Positions 45,770 to 58,508 of a stretch of 64,000 nucleotides of DNA are shown here, piece after piece. Positions within the stretch are counted from its first letter, which is position 1. Every line of letters starts with the position of its first letter. Location: contig NC_045142.1 of assembly GCF_008831285.2 (NCBI RefSeq), forward strand, positions 5,649,501-5,713,500. Direction: 5' to 3'. Made by a program: the position numbers and the translations under genes. The notes beneath the pieces were generated by a model. That model was not told where the DNA came from. It saw only the letters and a program-made list of their open reading frames with translations, and made no database searches. The stretch comes from Nymphaea colorata (lineage: Eukaryota; Streptophyta; Magnoliopsida; Nymphaeales; Nymphaeaceae).

Positions 45770-48271
45770 TTACTTTCTCAAAGACAGTGGCCTAGGAGGG
45801 GAACTAGATCTAATTTCAGGAGCTGAACTCGGAAACAATATGTTGAGTTTGTGCATGAGAATGTCAGATCTTGATGGAATTTCATTTAGAAGAAATTGTT
45901 GCACGATTGGCTTTTTAAACCATTCCATCACAGAATCACCTGGGGCTCTGAGAACCACCTTACTGACCTCAAAAGGTGATTCTACTGTACTCAGAATCTG
46001 TGCTATCACAATCTTCAATGTAGGCCCAGTAACAAGTTTTATCCTTCTAGGAATAACTCCATAGTACAACATCCTCTTCCTAAACCTATGTAGAGTGTGG
46101 ACCACAGCAATTAGTGCAGCACCAACCGACAAGTTTCTGACATCAAGAGACCAGGCAATATGCTGATCAAATACTATCGCCTTGGGGAAAAGCTTGTTTT
46201 CATAAGCAACTTTCCAAACACAACGAGCACGATTTATTTGTCCCATAAGAACCAAATAGTTAAGAAGCACATTAACAAAGTATCTAGCTGCTCCTTCATC
46301 CACTCCATAATCAATTCCCTGGAAAAATTCTCTCACAAATGACAGAACTGGCTGCTTCCTCTGTTCCGTTCCAGTAAAAAGGCCACACATGAACGAATGC
46401 GCCTTGTGCTTTGTACTGCTCAAGATTGACATGAGCTGCCTTTCTTGCTGCTCGACTTGGCACCTTACTAGATAGGCTAGTATTGATGTATAGAGTATGA
46501 GATCTGCTTTGGCACCCGAAGATATGTATGTCTCAAGAAGCGGTTTGGCCGACTCATAGACCCCAGTTTTCATGCACGATTCAAACAGCTGCCTGATTAT
46601 GAAGTTGTTTGTTTTAATCCCAGATGAACCCATAAAGCGAAGCCATCTCAATGCAAGATCCACAGAGCCATCCTTAATGTAAATCATTAGAACATCACTA
46701 GCATTCACATCAACAGAGAACCCAACAGACCTCATCTCCAACAAAATCTTGGCTGCTACATCGACCAGTTTCTTGTTTGCCAGCATAGTTAAGACTGATG
46801 TATATGTGCTCAGGTTTGGTCTAAGACCAGCAGTTGCCATTGAGTTGTAGAGCCTCATTGCCTCATCAACTAGCCCACGTGCAGCATGCATTTCTACAAG
46901 ACAGGAGTAAGTGATTGGTGTTGGAAGAAATCCAGCCTTCTCCATATCAGAAAATATTGACATGGCAGTCTCTAGTTTCCCTGATTTTGCGTGTGCTTCA
47001 ACCATCATGGTATGCAATCCATAGTTAGGCCTAAAGCCTGAACGTTTCATCTCATCCCAAAGCCTCATAGCCATCTCAAGTTTTCCAGCCTTTGCAAATG
47101 ACTCTACCAATGAAACAAACATGGTTGCAGATGGCTTAATGCCAGCAGCCTGCATTTCTGTATACATTCTCATTGTGCCTTCAAGCCTCCCAGCTTTCCC
47201 CAATGAATCAACAAGTGACACAAAAATCCCAACACTGGGCCGCATGAACTTCTGCTTCATCTCTTCAAAAAGCTTGCAAGCAGCATCAAGCCGTCCGGAT
47301 TTTGCAAGATTTGGTATCATCAGCTCGTAAGTTGGTCCATCAAGTGAACAGCCCACTCTTTCCATTATCTCATAGATCTCAAAAGCTTTATAAGGAAGAC
47401 CCTTATTCAGAAACAGTGTTATAAGCGAATTATACGTACGTGCATCAGTTTGGCACCCGGCCTCCTGCATTTTCTTAAAGCAACAGAATGACAATTCCAA
47501 GTTCCCCCCTTGGGCAAGATGCTGAATGGCCCTGCTATATGCAGTAAATGATTTACTACCACACTCCTCAATCATCTCATCAAACAAAGTCCGAATTCCT
47601 TCAAAGTCCCCATATTGATTCAATCTATCAAACAATATCACATAGCATTCATCACTAGAGATGTATCCAGGCTGCTTCTTGGCCCATCTGAACAGACTCA
47701 ACGAGTCATCAACCTCTGCAATCCCTCTCAACGCCTGATTCACGTGCACCATCTTCGGCGTGACAAGAATCCTGTCCAAGTGGGCCTCCATTTCCGGTCC
47801 CCATTTCCATCTTTTAACAATTTCAATGATTTTCGCGACGATGGCAGCGTCGGAAAATGCTTTTCTAACACCGCCTACGAGAACATGATCATCGACTCCG
47901 GGCTCCACCGACCGGATTCCCTTGTCGGACCCGATGACTTCGCCTGACTCATCCAAGTACACGACTTCATCAGTCCATTTGGGATTCCCAGCAGGATCTT
48001 GAGAGGTAGAAAACCCCCTAAAATTAGCACTAAGCCAACTAGAAAGAACAGAACCCGAGGTGGGTAGGTCTCCACAACCATAACCACGACTTCCACTCTC
48101 TGTTCTACTACCATAGAACTTCAGCACGAAATCATTGTAACTAGACATTCGCGTTATACTATGAGAAGAAGCATAAAGGCTTGTTGCAGTATGTCTAGAC
48201 GAAAAGCGAGTTCGAAACAGGGAAAGAAGACGCACCATTTGTTCAGGAATCAAGAAAAAGATCGAAAGCAA
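45770..48271 (-). CDS. EMB2217: Mitochondrial P-type PPR protein with C-terminal SMR-like region (EMB2217-like)
   Basis: RNA-binding organelle protein. The family member At1g79490 is embryo-essential and predicted mitochondrial. Single exon, 833 aa. The amino end (MVRLLSLFRTRFSSRHTATS) is rich in R and S without acids, like a mitochondrial presequence; the second methionine (residue 12, 48238) is an equally good start. About ten to twelve 35-residue PPR motifs run from about residue 206 to 620, several nearly canonical (PSATMFVSLVESFAKAGKLE, PNYGLHTMMVEAHAKSGKLE). Residues about 709-780 (LDVRNLSVGAAL ... KLVTGPTLKIVIAQIL) fit the SMR-like tail of the small PPR-SMR group. The extreme C-terminus (WFKKPIVQQFLLNEIPSRSD) also fits this family. 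No frameshift or truncation. Target RNA cannot be told from sequence alone. Confidence 0.93.
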   Translation of the reverse strand: MLSIFFLIPEQMVRLLSLFRTRFSSRHTATSLYASSHSITRMSSYNDFVLKFYGSRTESGSRGYGCGDLPTSGSVLSSWLSANFRGFSTSQDPAGNPKWTDEVVYLDESGEVIGSDKGIRSVEPGVDDHVLVGGVRKAFSDAAIVAKIIEIVKRWKWGPEMEAHLDRILVTPKMVHVNQALRGIAEVDDSLSLFRWAKKQPGYISSDECYVILFDRLNQYGDFEGIRTLFDEMIEECGSKSFTAYSRAIQHLAQGGNLELSFCCFKKMQEAGCQTDARTYNSLITLFLNKGLPYKAFEIYEIMERVGCSLDGPTYELMIPNLAKSGRLDAACKLFEEMKQKFMRPSVGIFVSLVDSLGKAGRLEGTMRMYTEMQAAGIKPSATMFVSLVESFAKAGKLEMAMRLWDEMKRSGFRPNYGLHTMMVEAHAKSGKLETAMSIFSDMEKAGFLPTPITYSCLVEMHAARGLVDEAMRLYNSMATAGLRPNLSTYTSVLTMLANKKLVDVAAKILLEMRSVGFSVDVNASDVLMIYIKDGSVDLALRWLRFMGSSGIKTNNFIIRQLFESCMKTGVYESAKPLLETYISSGAKADLILYTSILAYLVRCQVEQQERQLMSILSSTKHKAHSFMCGLFTGTEQRKQPVLSFVREFFQGIDYGVDEGAARYFVNVLLNYLVLMGQINRARCVWKVAYENKLFPKAIVFDQHIAWSLDVRNLSVGAALIAVVHTLHRFRKRMLYYGVIPRRIKLVTGPTLKIVIAQILSTVESPFEVSKVVLRAPGDSVMEWFKKPIVQQFLLNEIPSRSDILMHKLNILFPSSAPEIRSSSPPRPLSLRK

Positions 48272-49347
48272 CGTCTCCTTTTGCTCTTTGAGATGAACAT
48301 CATCGGAGACGACGAAAAAAGCTGAAGAGAGAAAACCGCGAACTCGGCACCCCCTGAGAGTCGCAAGCGAGGAGGGAAGAATGGAGCACGGGTTCCAGTT
48401 CCAAAGGTCTCCTCTTGCATTGGCAAAAATAACGCCGAGTTTTGTTATACTTTTCGTTAAACCTGTAAAGAAACGAGAGAGAGAGTGAGAGATTTAACTC
48501 AAATCTTGACTTTCGGGATATAGAAATTTTGATTGAACTGGGTTTAAGGAAATCGTATTCTGATTAGGATTTGGTTTTTCCAGTAATAAATATCACCTTT
48601 AGGATAAGTTGCTCATTGACTGTTTTTCTTCGTATCTATATTCAATTGGACTTTCAAAATCGAATCTTAATTTCATTGTTGAACTTGGAATTGGGTCCGA
48701 ATGTAGGGAAACTCCATCAAATTAAGATTTGGGATCTATGCGGATGCAGCTTCAAAAATTAGACTCCAATTGTGACTTTTTTCTTCATTCAGATTTGAAT
48801 CGAGGTCTGTATTTGAATGTGCATCTATTTTAACAATTGGCAATCCTCTCAAGACATAAAGCAAGTGTATACCGTAATAATAGAGTTATTAATTAAGGAG
48901 TTATTTGGTAGTAAGAACAACAATATACTATTTTATGATTAGAGCAAATACATGAAACAGTATGTTACTATTTTCATTATCAAACGACCATTTAAAGGCC
49001 GTTTAGCTACAGTAAACAATTTGCTACTATTTCATGGAATACTATGTTACACGGTTATGTGGATCTATCTCAATCCTTAGAGCAGATTTATAAAATAGCA
49101 AGAAACTATTCTCAATAATAAACAACTCACTAAAGATTTCACACCATTAGGAGAGCAACAAAGTCTTTCAGCCTCTAAGTTTGATTTCTCAAATTATGTT
49201 GTCAACTGATCTTAGTAAAGCAGTACATCTCACCCAAATCGGATCTGTTGACATTCATGTCAATCTAAGGCAATTGTCAGATTCGTTCTAAACATTTTTA
49301 CTTTTAATGCAAAACCAAAATTGTCATTCTACTACTTGTTGTAGGCA
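48272..49347. other. PPR gene upstream region and intergenic DNA
   Basis: 48272-48500 is GC-balanced with a GA-rich run near 48475-48492 and probably holds the PPR 5' UTR and promoter; no clear TATA box was found. Around 48895-48990, GAGTTATTTGGTAGTAAG on the left and CATTATCAAACGACC on the right form the imperfect ends of a possible miniature element of about 100 bp. A related stretch begins at 49000. Confidence 0.4.
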
Positions 49348-49680
49348 TAGGCATGTCAACACATTGGATATGAATTAGATATACCCTTAATTGTATCCAT
49401 ATTTTCGAATATTCATATATTTGGATTCAAATTCAGATTTAAATAAGAACAAAGAAAAGTCATATTTGAATTTGATTTAAATCTGATTTCGACATTTATA
49501 TTCCAGTCGAACTTTGAAGCAAATCTGGCCGATTTTCAAACTGAAAGAGCATTAGACATGAGATATTTATTTAAAGCTAAATCTGATCGGAGGTTTATAT
49601 ATATTCAAATCCAAATTCAACAGAGTGTCATATCTTAAATCTGAATCTGATCTGATTTATTAATTCAATAGTATTTTTTT
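49348..49680. mobile_element. Family A-like element, right end unclear
   Basis: Left terminus TAGGCATGTCAACACATTGG, then TTCAAATTCAGATTTAAAT and AATCTGAATCTGATCTG words as in other family A copies. The right terminus is not recognisable. Approximate limits. Confidence 0.45.
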
Positions 49681-50314
49681 TTCATGTGCAATCTTTTCGG
49701 AACGGTTTAGTCGGAGGTCGTGGTTTTACCATGGGCAGCTTATCATGGTCACGTATATGTATCATTGTTGAATATTTTTTCTTTTTAGGAACCTTTGTGA
49801 TTTTGTTAAAATGAAAACGATTTCTACCAAATTTGATACCAAAGGTCCAATCTGAAACATTTATATAAAAGTAGGACGGATCTGTCGATAAAGCAAAATG
49901 GATCGGATCCAAACATGAGATTGAAAAAGAAAAAGAAAAAGAAACAGAAGCAGAAGAGAAAAAGACTTCTGAAATGATATTGCCATATCTACTTTATACT
50001 TAACTCATATCTTTTTAATATTTTTTATGTTTGTACTATTTGTATTGCATATAAGACATTTTTACGGGGATTTGATTTGATACCTTTTGCTATGTATTTA
50101 AAGATGAGGCTTCTCCGAAATTTTTTTGGGCAACGGTAAAAAAAAGGAAGGGACATTCACTTTAGAAACTAAGAATTTTTGGTTAAAATATTGGCATCAG
50201 ACGTGAGTCGACCTATAGAATCTTATGCGAAGGCAGCCATATGGGCCGAATTGGCATAAAATTTTCATTTTTTATTTTTACATAATATAAGAACAAAAAA
50301 ATACTGATATATTC

Positions 50315-50718
50315 AAGGGATGACGGGGGATCATATTTGAATGAGATATACCCTTTATCATATTCAATCCATCAAATGTTCGTATTTGGATTCAAATGCA
50401 AAAGACAAACAATACCGTATTGAAATCCAACTTTTAAATCCACAATCCAGATCTGGTATCATCCAACTTTTAAATTCACAACGAATCTGAACTGCATTAT
50501 TTGGGTGCAGGGAAATTTTGACTGGCCAAATTGATGTTTACTATCAAATCAAACATTTATTTAAAACTAATCCAAACTCAAATATGATTGGATGTTATTT
50601 TTAAAATCTGAATCTAATCCGATTTCTTAATTGGACATTAAACTTTTTTCATATCCGACTTATTTAAAAACAGCTCGGATGGATATCTGTTCAGGAACTC
50701 CAATCATTGACATCCCTA
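50315..50718. mobile_element. Family A element
   Basis: Left end AAGGGATGACGGGGGATC, right end ATTGACATCCCTA, with the usual GAATCTAATCCGATT words between. Size of about 400 bp equals the complete copies. Flanking octamers do not match clearly. Confidence 0.6.
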
Positions 50719-52562
50719 ACATATTGAGAGTATTAAAATCTAATTTTCACAATTATAGGCACAAACCTTTCAAACCTCTAAAAGTTGAGAGTAAGGGAAA
50801 AAACTCACTTGGTTTATGCATTTGAGCAAGAAACATTGTCTCTCGTCTTGGTTTGTTATTTTTGTAAATCAGAAAAAAGTGCTAAAAATTGTTTTCTTTT
50901 TTCTTTTCAATTTCCTTTCAAACATGTCACTTTTTGTTTTTCAAAGTCTACGATATGTTTTTAATAAATATAGCAAAACAGAGCTTAGGCTAAGCTCAAC
51001 AATGAACTAGAATAAACATAATAGGGCAAACAATTAAATGTGATCATATGGTCATAAAGAAAAAGAAAAAACTGTTTGCATCTTGTACCCGAACCAAATC
51101 CAATCAACAGTAAGAAGGGGGTCGAAAAGGATGCCAAGTTGAAGACCCTAGATTAAGTTCAAGTTCAGATCCATTTTGCTGCGCGAGTTGAGTTTTCATA
51201 TGTTCTTATCCATACCTTCAACTAAGGCTTTACCTTTACCTGGTGAACCATACAGGATTTAGATTCGAACTTGGATCTGGATTTTTAAAATCAAAACTGG
51301 GCCTGATTGATTTGCCATATAATAGTTTACATGCAGGCAGATTTGGATTTTAGTTGCAATTCCAGATTTGCTTGGTACCCATATTTGGGTTCAGGTGAAA
51401 GATTGCAGGCTGGATCTGAAATAGGTTACTAGTTATACCCTACTTTTCAAATCCAGCCAATTGGTTTTGAATTTGATTGTTAATTAATGCTGTTGTTAAC
51501 TAAATTATAATACATTCAAAATATGCCGAGCCGAGGAGCATAATGTAGCTAGTTGGGTTGGTGGGTCGGTGAAAGCCCAAATTAACGCTTTTCGTGAGTG
51601 ATTAGTTAGGTTGGTGGGTCGGTGAAAGCCCAGTTGTCAATTCGCTTCTTGTGACTTGTGAGTGCCACTCCTCTTGACTGCAATTGGTAGATGCAATGTT
51701 CTCTTCTCACCCGATCCTAAAACAGCTTTGGACACTAAGAGCGAGAGGAAAGGAGGCTAGGTTCAACTTCTCATCCAATCGCCAATTCAAAATATGCCAA
51801 TTGCAGCACCTTGGAACTGTGTGGTAAGGACTTGTTAGTAGCTACGATCTGCTATCCATTTGAGTTTCCTGTGAATCCCAAAATAATCCATGATATCTAC
51901 CACTGCGGATGAGGAACTGGACTGGGAAGGTCAGACGGGGATGGATCTGGTTCCATGGCCAATACAAGGCCAGCCTAGAAGGTCTAATTAGGCAATGGAA
52001 AGTTATATCAAATGAGCTGTTGGTAAGATCTAGATATCTGAAGATTCCAAACTAGAACACCAACTTACACGAAGGGCCTTGATCTTCGAAATAGTATTCC
52101 AACAAATGCTGAAGAATAAACGATGAATTACACCAGCTGGGAAAATTCTGAAAGATAAGTGTGAAGTGTGAACCAAATTCTTAAAGAACAGCAGACAGGA
52201 CCAGACACCCTGTGCTGATGTAGCTGACCCTCATGATACATTTGCAACAAATGCAACAAAGGAGAAGATTCAGACTTGCTTCCACACATGGTCAAACAAT
52301 AATTATGCATCCACACCCAAAAAAAAGATCCGTCCTTTGCTCATAGCAGACCATGTTCAAGAGCTTCTCTGCATGCAATCATGAGCTGGACCTGTTATGC
52401 TTTAGAAATTAGTCACATAAATGAAGAAACTGAACAGTTAAATCCTGCCATTAAAATTTTTCTTGTATGGAAGCTGCTTATCATGTGGAAGAGGCATACA
52501 AGAACCACAATAAATGAAATAAAAAGAGGATTACAGGTGTTCTCACCATGTTTAGTCAAGCT
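50719..52562. other. Intergenic between the PPR gene and NXD1
   Basis: No gene recognised. 51230-51480 has family A-like words (GGATTTAGATTCGAAC). A 24-bp segment GGTTGGTGGGTCGGTGAAAG... is repeated at 51556-51579 and 51609-51632. The last several hundred bases may hold the 3' UTR of NXD1. Confidence 0.45.
51556..51632. repeat. 24-bp perfect direct repeat, period 53
   Basis: The block starting GGTTGGTGGGTCGGTGAAAG is found twice without change, separated by 29 bp. The surroundings (GTTGGGTTGG and AGTTAGGTTGG) are also similar. Confidence 0.9.
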
Positions 52563-55500
52563 TCATCTCATCTTACTTGGTTTATGAATTACTATATGAG
52601 GAGCATCAACCTGCATTGTCATGTGGTTGAACTCCAATGCCAGTATAGGCTTTGATAGAAGAACAGAAATGCTTCTTTGACGTTCTTCGTTCTCTGTTGA
52701 GGAATTAAGTTGAACATTTTTTGAGTTGCTAGAATCTACAGAAGCTAAAGTTGAGCTACTTTCATCATCTATCTGGCATTCATTACCACAACTCATTTTC
52801 AAAGAGTCTGTTGCTGTTATTTTGGCAGGTTCAACTGCTCGGATGCTGCCAGCAAAAAAAAGAAGCTTAAATTTTAAGAAGTATAAAAAGAAATACAACT
52901 AAACAAAACCATGACGAAAGAACAGAAGAGAATAAAGAAAAATATGAGCATATGAAATGAATATATTCATATTGAGTTCAACAGAACCTATATCCAAAAT
53001 CCAAATCCACAAGAGCCAAAGAGAGGCCAACTGAAAAAGAGGCTTCATTCAAGGATGATCCAATCAAATCCATGCATGTCAAGAGACCACATGTTAGCCA
53101 AATACTGATCTAGAACCCACTTCATTGATCTATTAACAATTTCACTTTTTAACCGACAGTTACATAAAGTATACTAATAAAAAACAAAGTGAAATTCCAT
53201 AAATGTCTTACAAATTCTATCTTTTGAGATGAAAGCATAAGTTCAAGTTTGAGAGAGAAGAATAACCTGCAACTAATCTGGCAAGAATACTTAAGAAGGT
53301 GAGGATTGTCGTCAGTGTTGCCGCTGTACAGAACCATATCATAAAAATGAGATTGCTCCAACTTAAGAGTCAAAATCACAATCTGTTGCAGTTTGAGCAA
53401 GTATCACAAGCACCTGAGACATGAATATCAACAGATTCCAGTTGATTTTGTCATGATGAGAACATGTACTAAAAGCAAGCATGGCCATTATGACAAAGCA
53501 AATTAATTAATATGCAAATTGAAAAATACACCACATTTTAAATGCTTTTAATAACGGATCATTTAATTGACAAATTCTGCACGGACAAACCTGAAGCTAG
53601 GAAGGGACATCCGAATGTGAGGGCCCATCCAACTTTTATTTGTCTCTGACCCTTGCAATATTAGGAGAGGAAAAAAATAAATCATCCAATTGAAAGTTTA
53701 AGAACCTAACATGTTTACTTTCACCCCTGCAAAAATGTGGAAAAAGTTCATACTAATATTTAGCCAAGAAACCAAGATCACTCATTCTTCAAATTCTAAT
53801 ACATTGCATAGCTAACAATTAAGTGTAAATCCACAGTGAAGACATAAGTTGAACTATTAACAAAATAGGATATCAGAGATACCGGTCATAGGAATGCTTA
53901 TATTGCACAACGCAGCAGAAGAAACGGTAACAGTATCCATTATTTCAATCTTCACAAACTTTTGCTTATTGTCATTCTTGCGGTCCAAACCTAAAAAATT
54001 GAGAAAACTTCTTTGCTTGACTTCTGTTGCTGTCTCGATCGCATCGATTCTCTTAATTAAAGATCAAAAGAAAGTCATCAGCATTATATGGGCATGCAGG
54101 GGCTTAAAAAGTGTGTGCAAGCTATAAAAATCATGCTTATGAACTTAGCTAAGCAACTAATGCAAGATAAGTTCCAACACAAGCACAGAGATACAAATTA
54201 GTATGCCATCGTCTAGGAAGGAAGCAAACCAAAATGTTGTTTTAGGTGCCTCTCATACCAAACTATGATTACAGATTATTGAGCAATTAATGTCCATTAG
54301 CAAAGATAACAAAATTGATAAGGCTTTCTTTCTTCATCATGTACTCTTTGTACTTGGTGCATGAATTTGTACAGCAATCTATATTATGATACTGCATATG
54401 GATTTCATATTCCAATATTGCGTAAAAAACTTTTGCATGTAAACAACATTGATAGCTTCTCTAGTTTAGTCTTTGAGGAGCCCACACATCTAGATGGAAC
54501 ATAGCACTTTTAACTATACAGACAGGTAACAACCAATCACACAAGAGGCACAAGTTTGTGATGAAGACCAATAGAGTAGCACAAAAAACTGCAAGTCTAC
54601 ATAGTACATATGCATTTATATGAACAAGGAAATCCACATAATCAATGTTCAAGGATCTTCATACGCTTAACTATAGTTATTAAAACATCACCTACATAGA
54701 CAAAGGAAATCTTATGTACATAGAGACCAAGATCAGGTTGGAAATGACCACAAACATAATGTTTCTAAATTATAGAATATAAACCAACATAGACAAACAA
54801 GGTAGAAGGATCTCTTAGCCATATAAATCAACAAAAGTAAATGCTTGGATCCTCAAGAAGCATCAAACCCTTGCCATATAGTTCGAGTATTCAGTGAGAT
54901 GGAAGCTTTTTTAAGCAAGAGATAAGGAAATCCATTAGACTTGAGAGTAATGATTCACCAATATTCCTTGTGATATTCTTTTGGACAACCTAATGTTGGG
55001 TTCACGGTTCACCATAAGTCAGGGGTAATGTGGCCCAGCAATCATCCATAACTTTTAAGAGTTCAAATATGCTGTTTGCACTCTATTACCCATTCTGCTT
55101 ATTTCACAAGGAAGGAAACAGACGCAGTAAAGCGATATGGAACTACAGTCCTTGTTTTGTATATAACTCTCTCTCTAGCACACAAATGCATACACATATA
55201 CAGAAACAAAAGGAAAAAGAAAAAATGCAGGGCATATGCCTGCATCTTTTTAATGCCAAAAGTGGATTACCTTAGAGAATGATGCATAGTGACTAGGCAA
55301 TCCAACATCCTAGAGAAAGGGCAATAACAGCAGATGACCATGTGAGTAACTCCAAGCTATCTGAAGCACAAAAAAGAAGTTGAAATGCTAAATATAATAC
55401 CTTCCTTCCATGCTGACAAGCTTCATGGCTGCTCACTAGGACCCTTGAAGCCCATCTAGCAACAACAGACACAAGGATTCACCAAATCAATCAAGAAAAC

Positions 55501-57520
55501 TCATTTTCCAAATACTAACTCTATGGGAGACTCTAAAAATTTTGAATACAGGAATTTACTTCCAAGCAATCAGTCACTCTATCGAGAGCAGATCACATAG
55601 CCACAATCACAAGAATGGAATCAGAAAGTTTTCCAGTCTTTAGAAATATTGCATGGAAAAGAAGAAGACTAATCAAAGTTTGTTAGTATAACTTACGCGC
55701 ATGAAGTTGGTGGATTCCACACAATGCCTGCAATAGTCACCAGCTGAAACAGTAAACGAGTGTTTCTTGGTCAGCTACTACCAAATAATGCCATATACTT
55801 AAAGAACATAACGAACTTGACCAGCGTATGATTCTAAAGTTTAAGCTGGATCCACATCTTTAGTTTTTGAATCAGAGAAGAACAATGCAAGCCTAAACTC
55901 AAGCTTTGGCCAACGATCAGAACTTCCATAAGAATAGAACATCGCCTGAAAAGTGGGCATGTAAACTCAAATCCTTTAAAGAGTATTATATTAATAACGA
56001 AGATTCAGAAAGTAAAAATGTGCAAGCGGCAGAAGACAAGAAATATAAAGACCACTAAAGTCCAGATATATCACAAATTAGAAGATTCAACGAAACCAGT
56101 CCCATTTTCAGCATATTATCTATTCAAAGGATCCCTTATTTTCTTGACTTATGCTATTACACTTTACCACTCCGAGTTTTTCTTAAACATAATTTCCCAT
56201 TTATTGTGTGTGTGTTTTTTCTTGTTCACATTTGAACTAAGAAACGGCTTTAAGACAGCCAACTTCGTGCAAAAATACATAACGTTCTAAATTTGCTTTT
56301 CCATTTTCAAACTCTATCCATGCTTGAAATTCACCAGGCCTGCAACGAACGTTCAGCTCCTTAGTCAAGAGCTGGGGTTCATGGGGCCACCAGTAACATG
56401 TCAATGTGTATAGGATAACTGATCGTTGAACCACTCAAGCCAAGTAATGAACGGCATCCGACACCATGTGTTGATAAATTCAGCAAAGCTTGTATAAATT
56501 AGCCAAATATCAATTGCTTAGCGATTTGGGCACCAAGGAACAAACTGAATCGACATGCTTGACCCATGAATCATAGGGACAAACTGAATCAACACCCTTG
56601 AGCAATCAATTGAAGCTATACATTCAGGCGTATTCCTGAATGTCATGAAATTAGTAATGCTGTAAGATTTTTGAGCACCGACAGGGATGGAGGATGAACT
56701 GGATTGATGCACTTGGGACAGGAACTCCCGAAAAATATCTCTACTGCAGAGAAGAAAAGAAGAAATAAACCCCAAATTCTGAAGACGGGAAACTTCACTT
56801 TCACTTTTTCTATTCTGAAGATTTTCGGTTGAAAATGTTTCAAACCCAGAAGATCAACTCATCCAAAGCCCTGAGTTTCCTTAGGTACCCACATACTAAA
56901 TTTCTTTTCATTTGCTGCTGCTTATAACGAGTACCCATATAAGAAGAAAGAGAATTGTTCATGCAACTATTCATCTAAAACAAAAACAACAGAAAAAAAG
57001 AGAGAATCAGAAACAAAAAAAACGAGTTACCTCATCAAAGGCTCCAGCAGGACTGTCTTCGTAATGGGCAAGGAACATCCCACCAAGGGTATATCTGGAT
57101 AAAGCATAGTTTCCTCCCCGTTAGAGGTGAGCATGGATTGACGACGAAACCGAACTTACATACGACAAAGAAATGGATGTCGATTGGCATACCCAAATGC
57201 TTCAACGAGTCGAAGGTCCTTTGGGACCAGGGCACGAACCGTATCTGCTTTCACAAGGTGAAGCTGGTACAGTGCTCTAATGAAGCCACAAAACCACGAA
57301 AAAAGCAAAATTAAACAGTCGACCACCACAATCTGTCGAGAACGAAGAAACTAAACTGCCCACTGAGGATGGAAACGGAGTTACAGAAGCTAGAAAAAAG
57401 AATCAGGAAGCCGCCAAAAGAAGAAGCCCGGATTAAACAAAGCATCATATTCACTTGCCTTCCTTTGAAAATCCATGGAGGTCCCAAAGAATACCTCCTT
57501 GAAGATTTTGCTTCTTCCAT
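52563..57520 (-). CDS. NXD1: NEOXANTHIN-DEFICIENT 1-like protein (acetoacetate-decarboxylase-type domain)
   Basis: In tomato and Arabidopsis NXD1 is required for neoxanthin accumulation; its biochemical role is unresolved. Ten exons join in phase: 57459-57520, 57193-57276, 57031-57094, 55697-55743, 55401-55455, 55271-55309, 53883-54051, 53591-53645, 53267-53323, 52563-52845, giving 304 aa. Diagnostic blocks, in order: GPPWIFKGRALYQLHLVK (13-30), GMFLAHYEDSPAGAFDE (to 70), IVWNPPTSCAWASRVLVSS (about 77-95), then KSWMGPHIRMSLPSF and NPHLLKYSCQISCR. The C-terminal exon adds a serine-rich, acidic insert before LSKPILALEFNHMTMQVDAP. Intron 1 has a GC donor (AG|GCAAGT). No obvious plastid transit peptide is visible. 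The family assignment is firm, but catalysis is not implied by the fold. Confidence 0.9.
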
Positions 57521-58372
57521 TTGTATTCTTTTCCTCTCTCTAGATCAAGTTCATCTAGCAGTATCTACTTGCTCAAAGATTTGCAACTCGTGAAGCCACA
57601 ATCTGCAAACCCACCAGGAACTATGAAGAGGATAAACTTACCGTTATCCAGACCAATAAAGGACGCATTGTAGCAGATACGTCCTCGCATTCATACGAAC
57701 CTTTTCCATTTACCGTTGGAAAAGCCGCACTCCCCTGGCTCTCCCCTGCGCAGAAAACAATGGCCCCCAGACGGCTAAAAACTGTGGGCACAATTATTGA
57801 CTCTTGACGTCGATAACCATTTGCAAAACAAGTCCATCGAACGCTGCTGCCACGTCCTTATTGTGGTCCGTTCCCGTCGTAAAAGTGACTTTCCACGTCT
57901 TTAATGTGCACAGTGTCCTCAAAATTGTGCACAGTCAAGTCGGGCTTGACGCTTGAGTTCGTAGGGATTTCAAGCTGATAAAACGACGAGGAGCTCAGTC
58001 CCGCTAATTTTTAATTAATTTTCGATTTTTCAATTTTTTAATCATTATTAATAGTTTAAAGAATAGCCATTAGTGTTTTCAAAATTCTTAACTTTTTTTT
58101 TTTTTACATTTTTCAATCTTTTCAATTTATTTGGACCTGGCGGGGCCGACTCTCCGGATCTGATTTTAGAACAATGTTTCCGTTCTATTTTGTCAGGTCA
58201 ATACGAAATTTTACTTATAATAAAGAAAAAATATTCAGTCGATTCAGTTGACTATATTTTTACCTAATAAAATAATAACAAGAATCTACTGATATATTTG
58301 TTTTTAGATAAAAAAAAAATTTATACGTTACTCATGCGCTCTTTTTTTTCGAGATCAAATACTTTTAAAGGT
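57521..58372. other. NXD1 upstream region and intergenic DNA
   Basis: 57521-57900 is GC-balanced, with pyrimidine-rich transcript-strand sequence near the ATG, and probably contains the NXD1 5' UTR and promoter. No clear TATA box is seen. An ACGT core (CCACGTCC) is present near 57850 and a second (CCACGTC) near 57893. Beyond 58000 it becomes AT-rich. Confidence 0.4.
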
Positions 58373-58508
58373 GTTTGACACCCATAACAAATTATTAACT
58401 AACATAAATGTTTGATGAATCTATAACAAATTATTAATTAATATAATGTTTGATGAATCTACTCTAAATTTAAAGGCATAATTGTTATAAAATAAGTTAT
58501 GAGTGTTA
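58373..58508. mobile_element. Possible small fold-back element
   Basis: GTTTGACACCCATAACAAAT on the left and ATAAGTTATGAGTGTTAAG on the right are imperfect inverted copies. The inside repeats ATGTTTGATGAATCTA. About 136 bp, non-coding. No target duplication was established. Confidence 0.4.

Noticed and set aside
45726-46064. Plus-strand frame of 112 codons
   Set aside because: Antisense shadow of the PPR coding region.
34210-57520. A biosynthetic gene cluster joining kaurene synthase and NXD1
   Set aside because: The genes belong to different pathways, the gene between them is an organelle RNA-binding protein, and no P450 or transferase genes are present.
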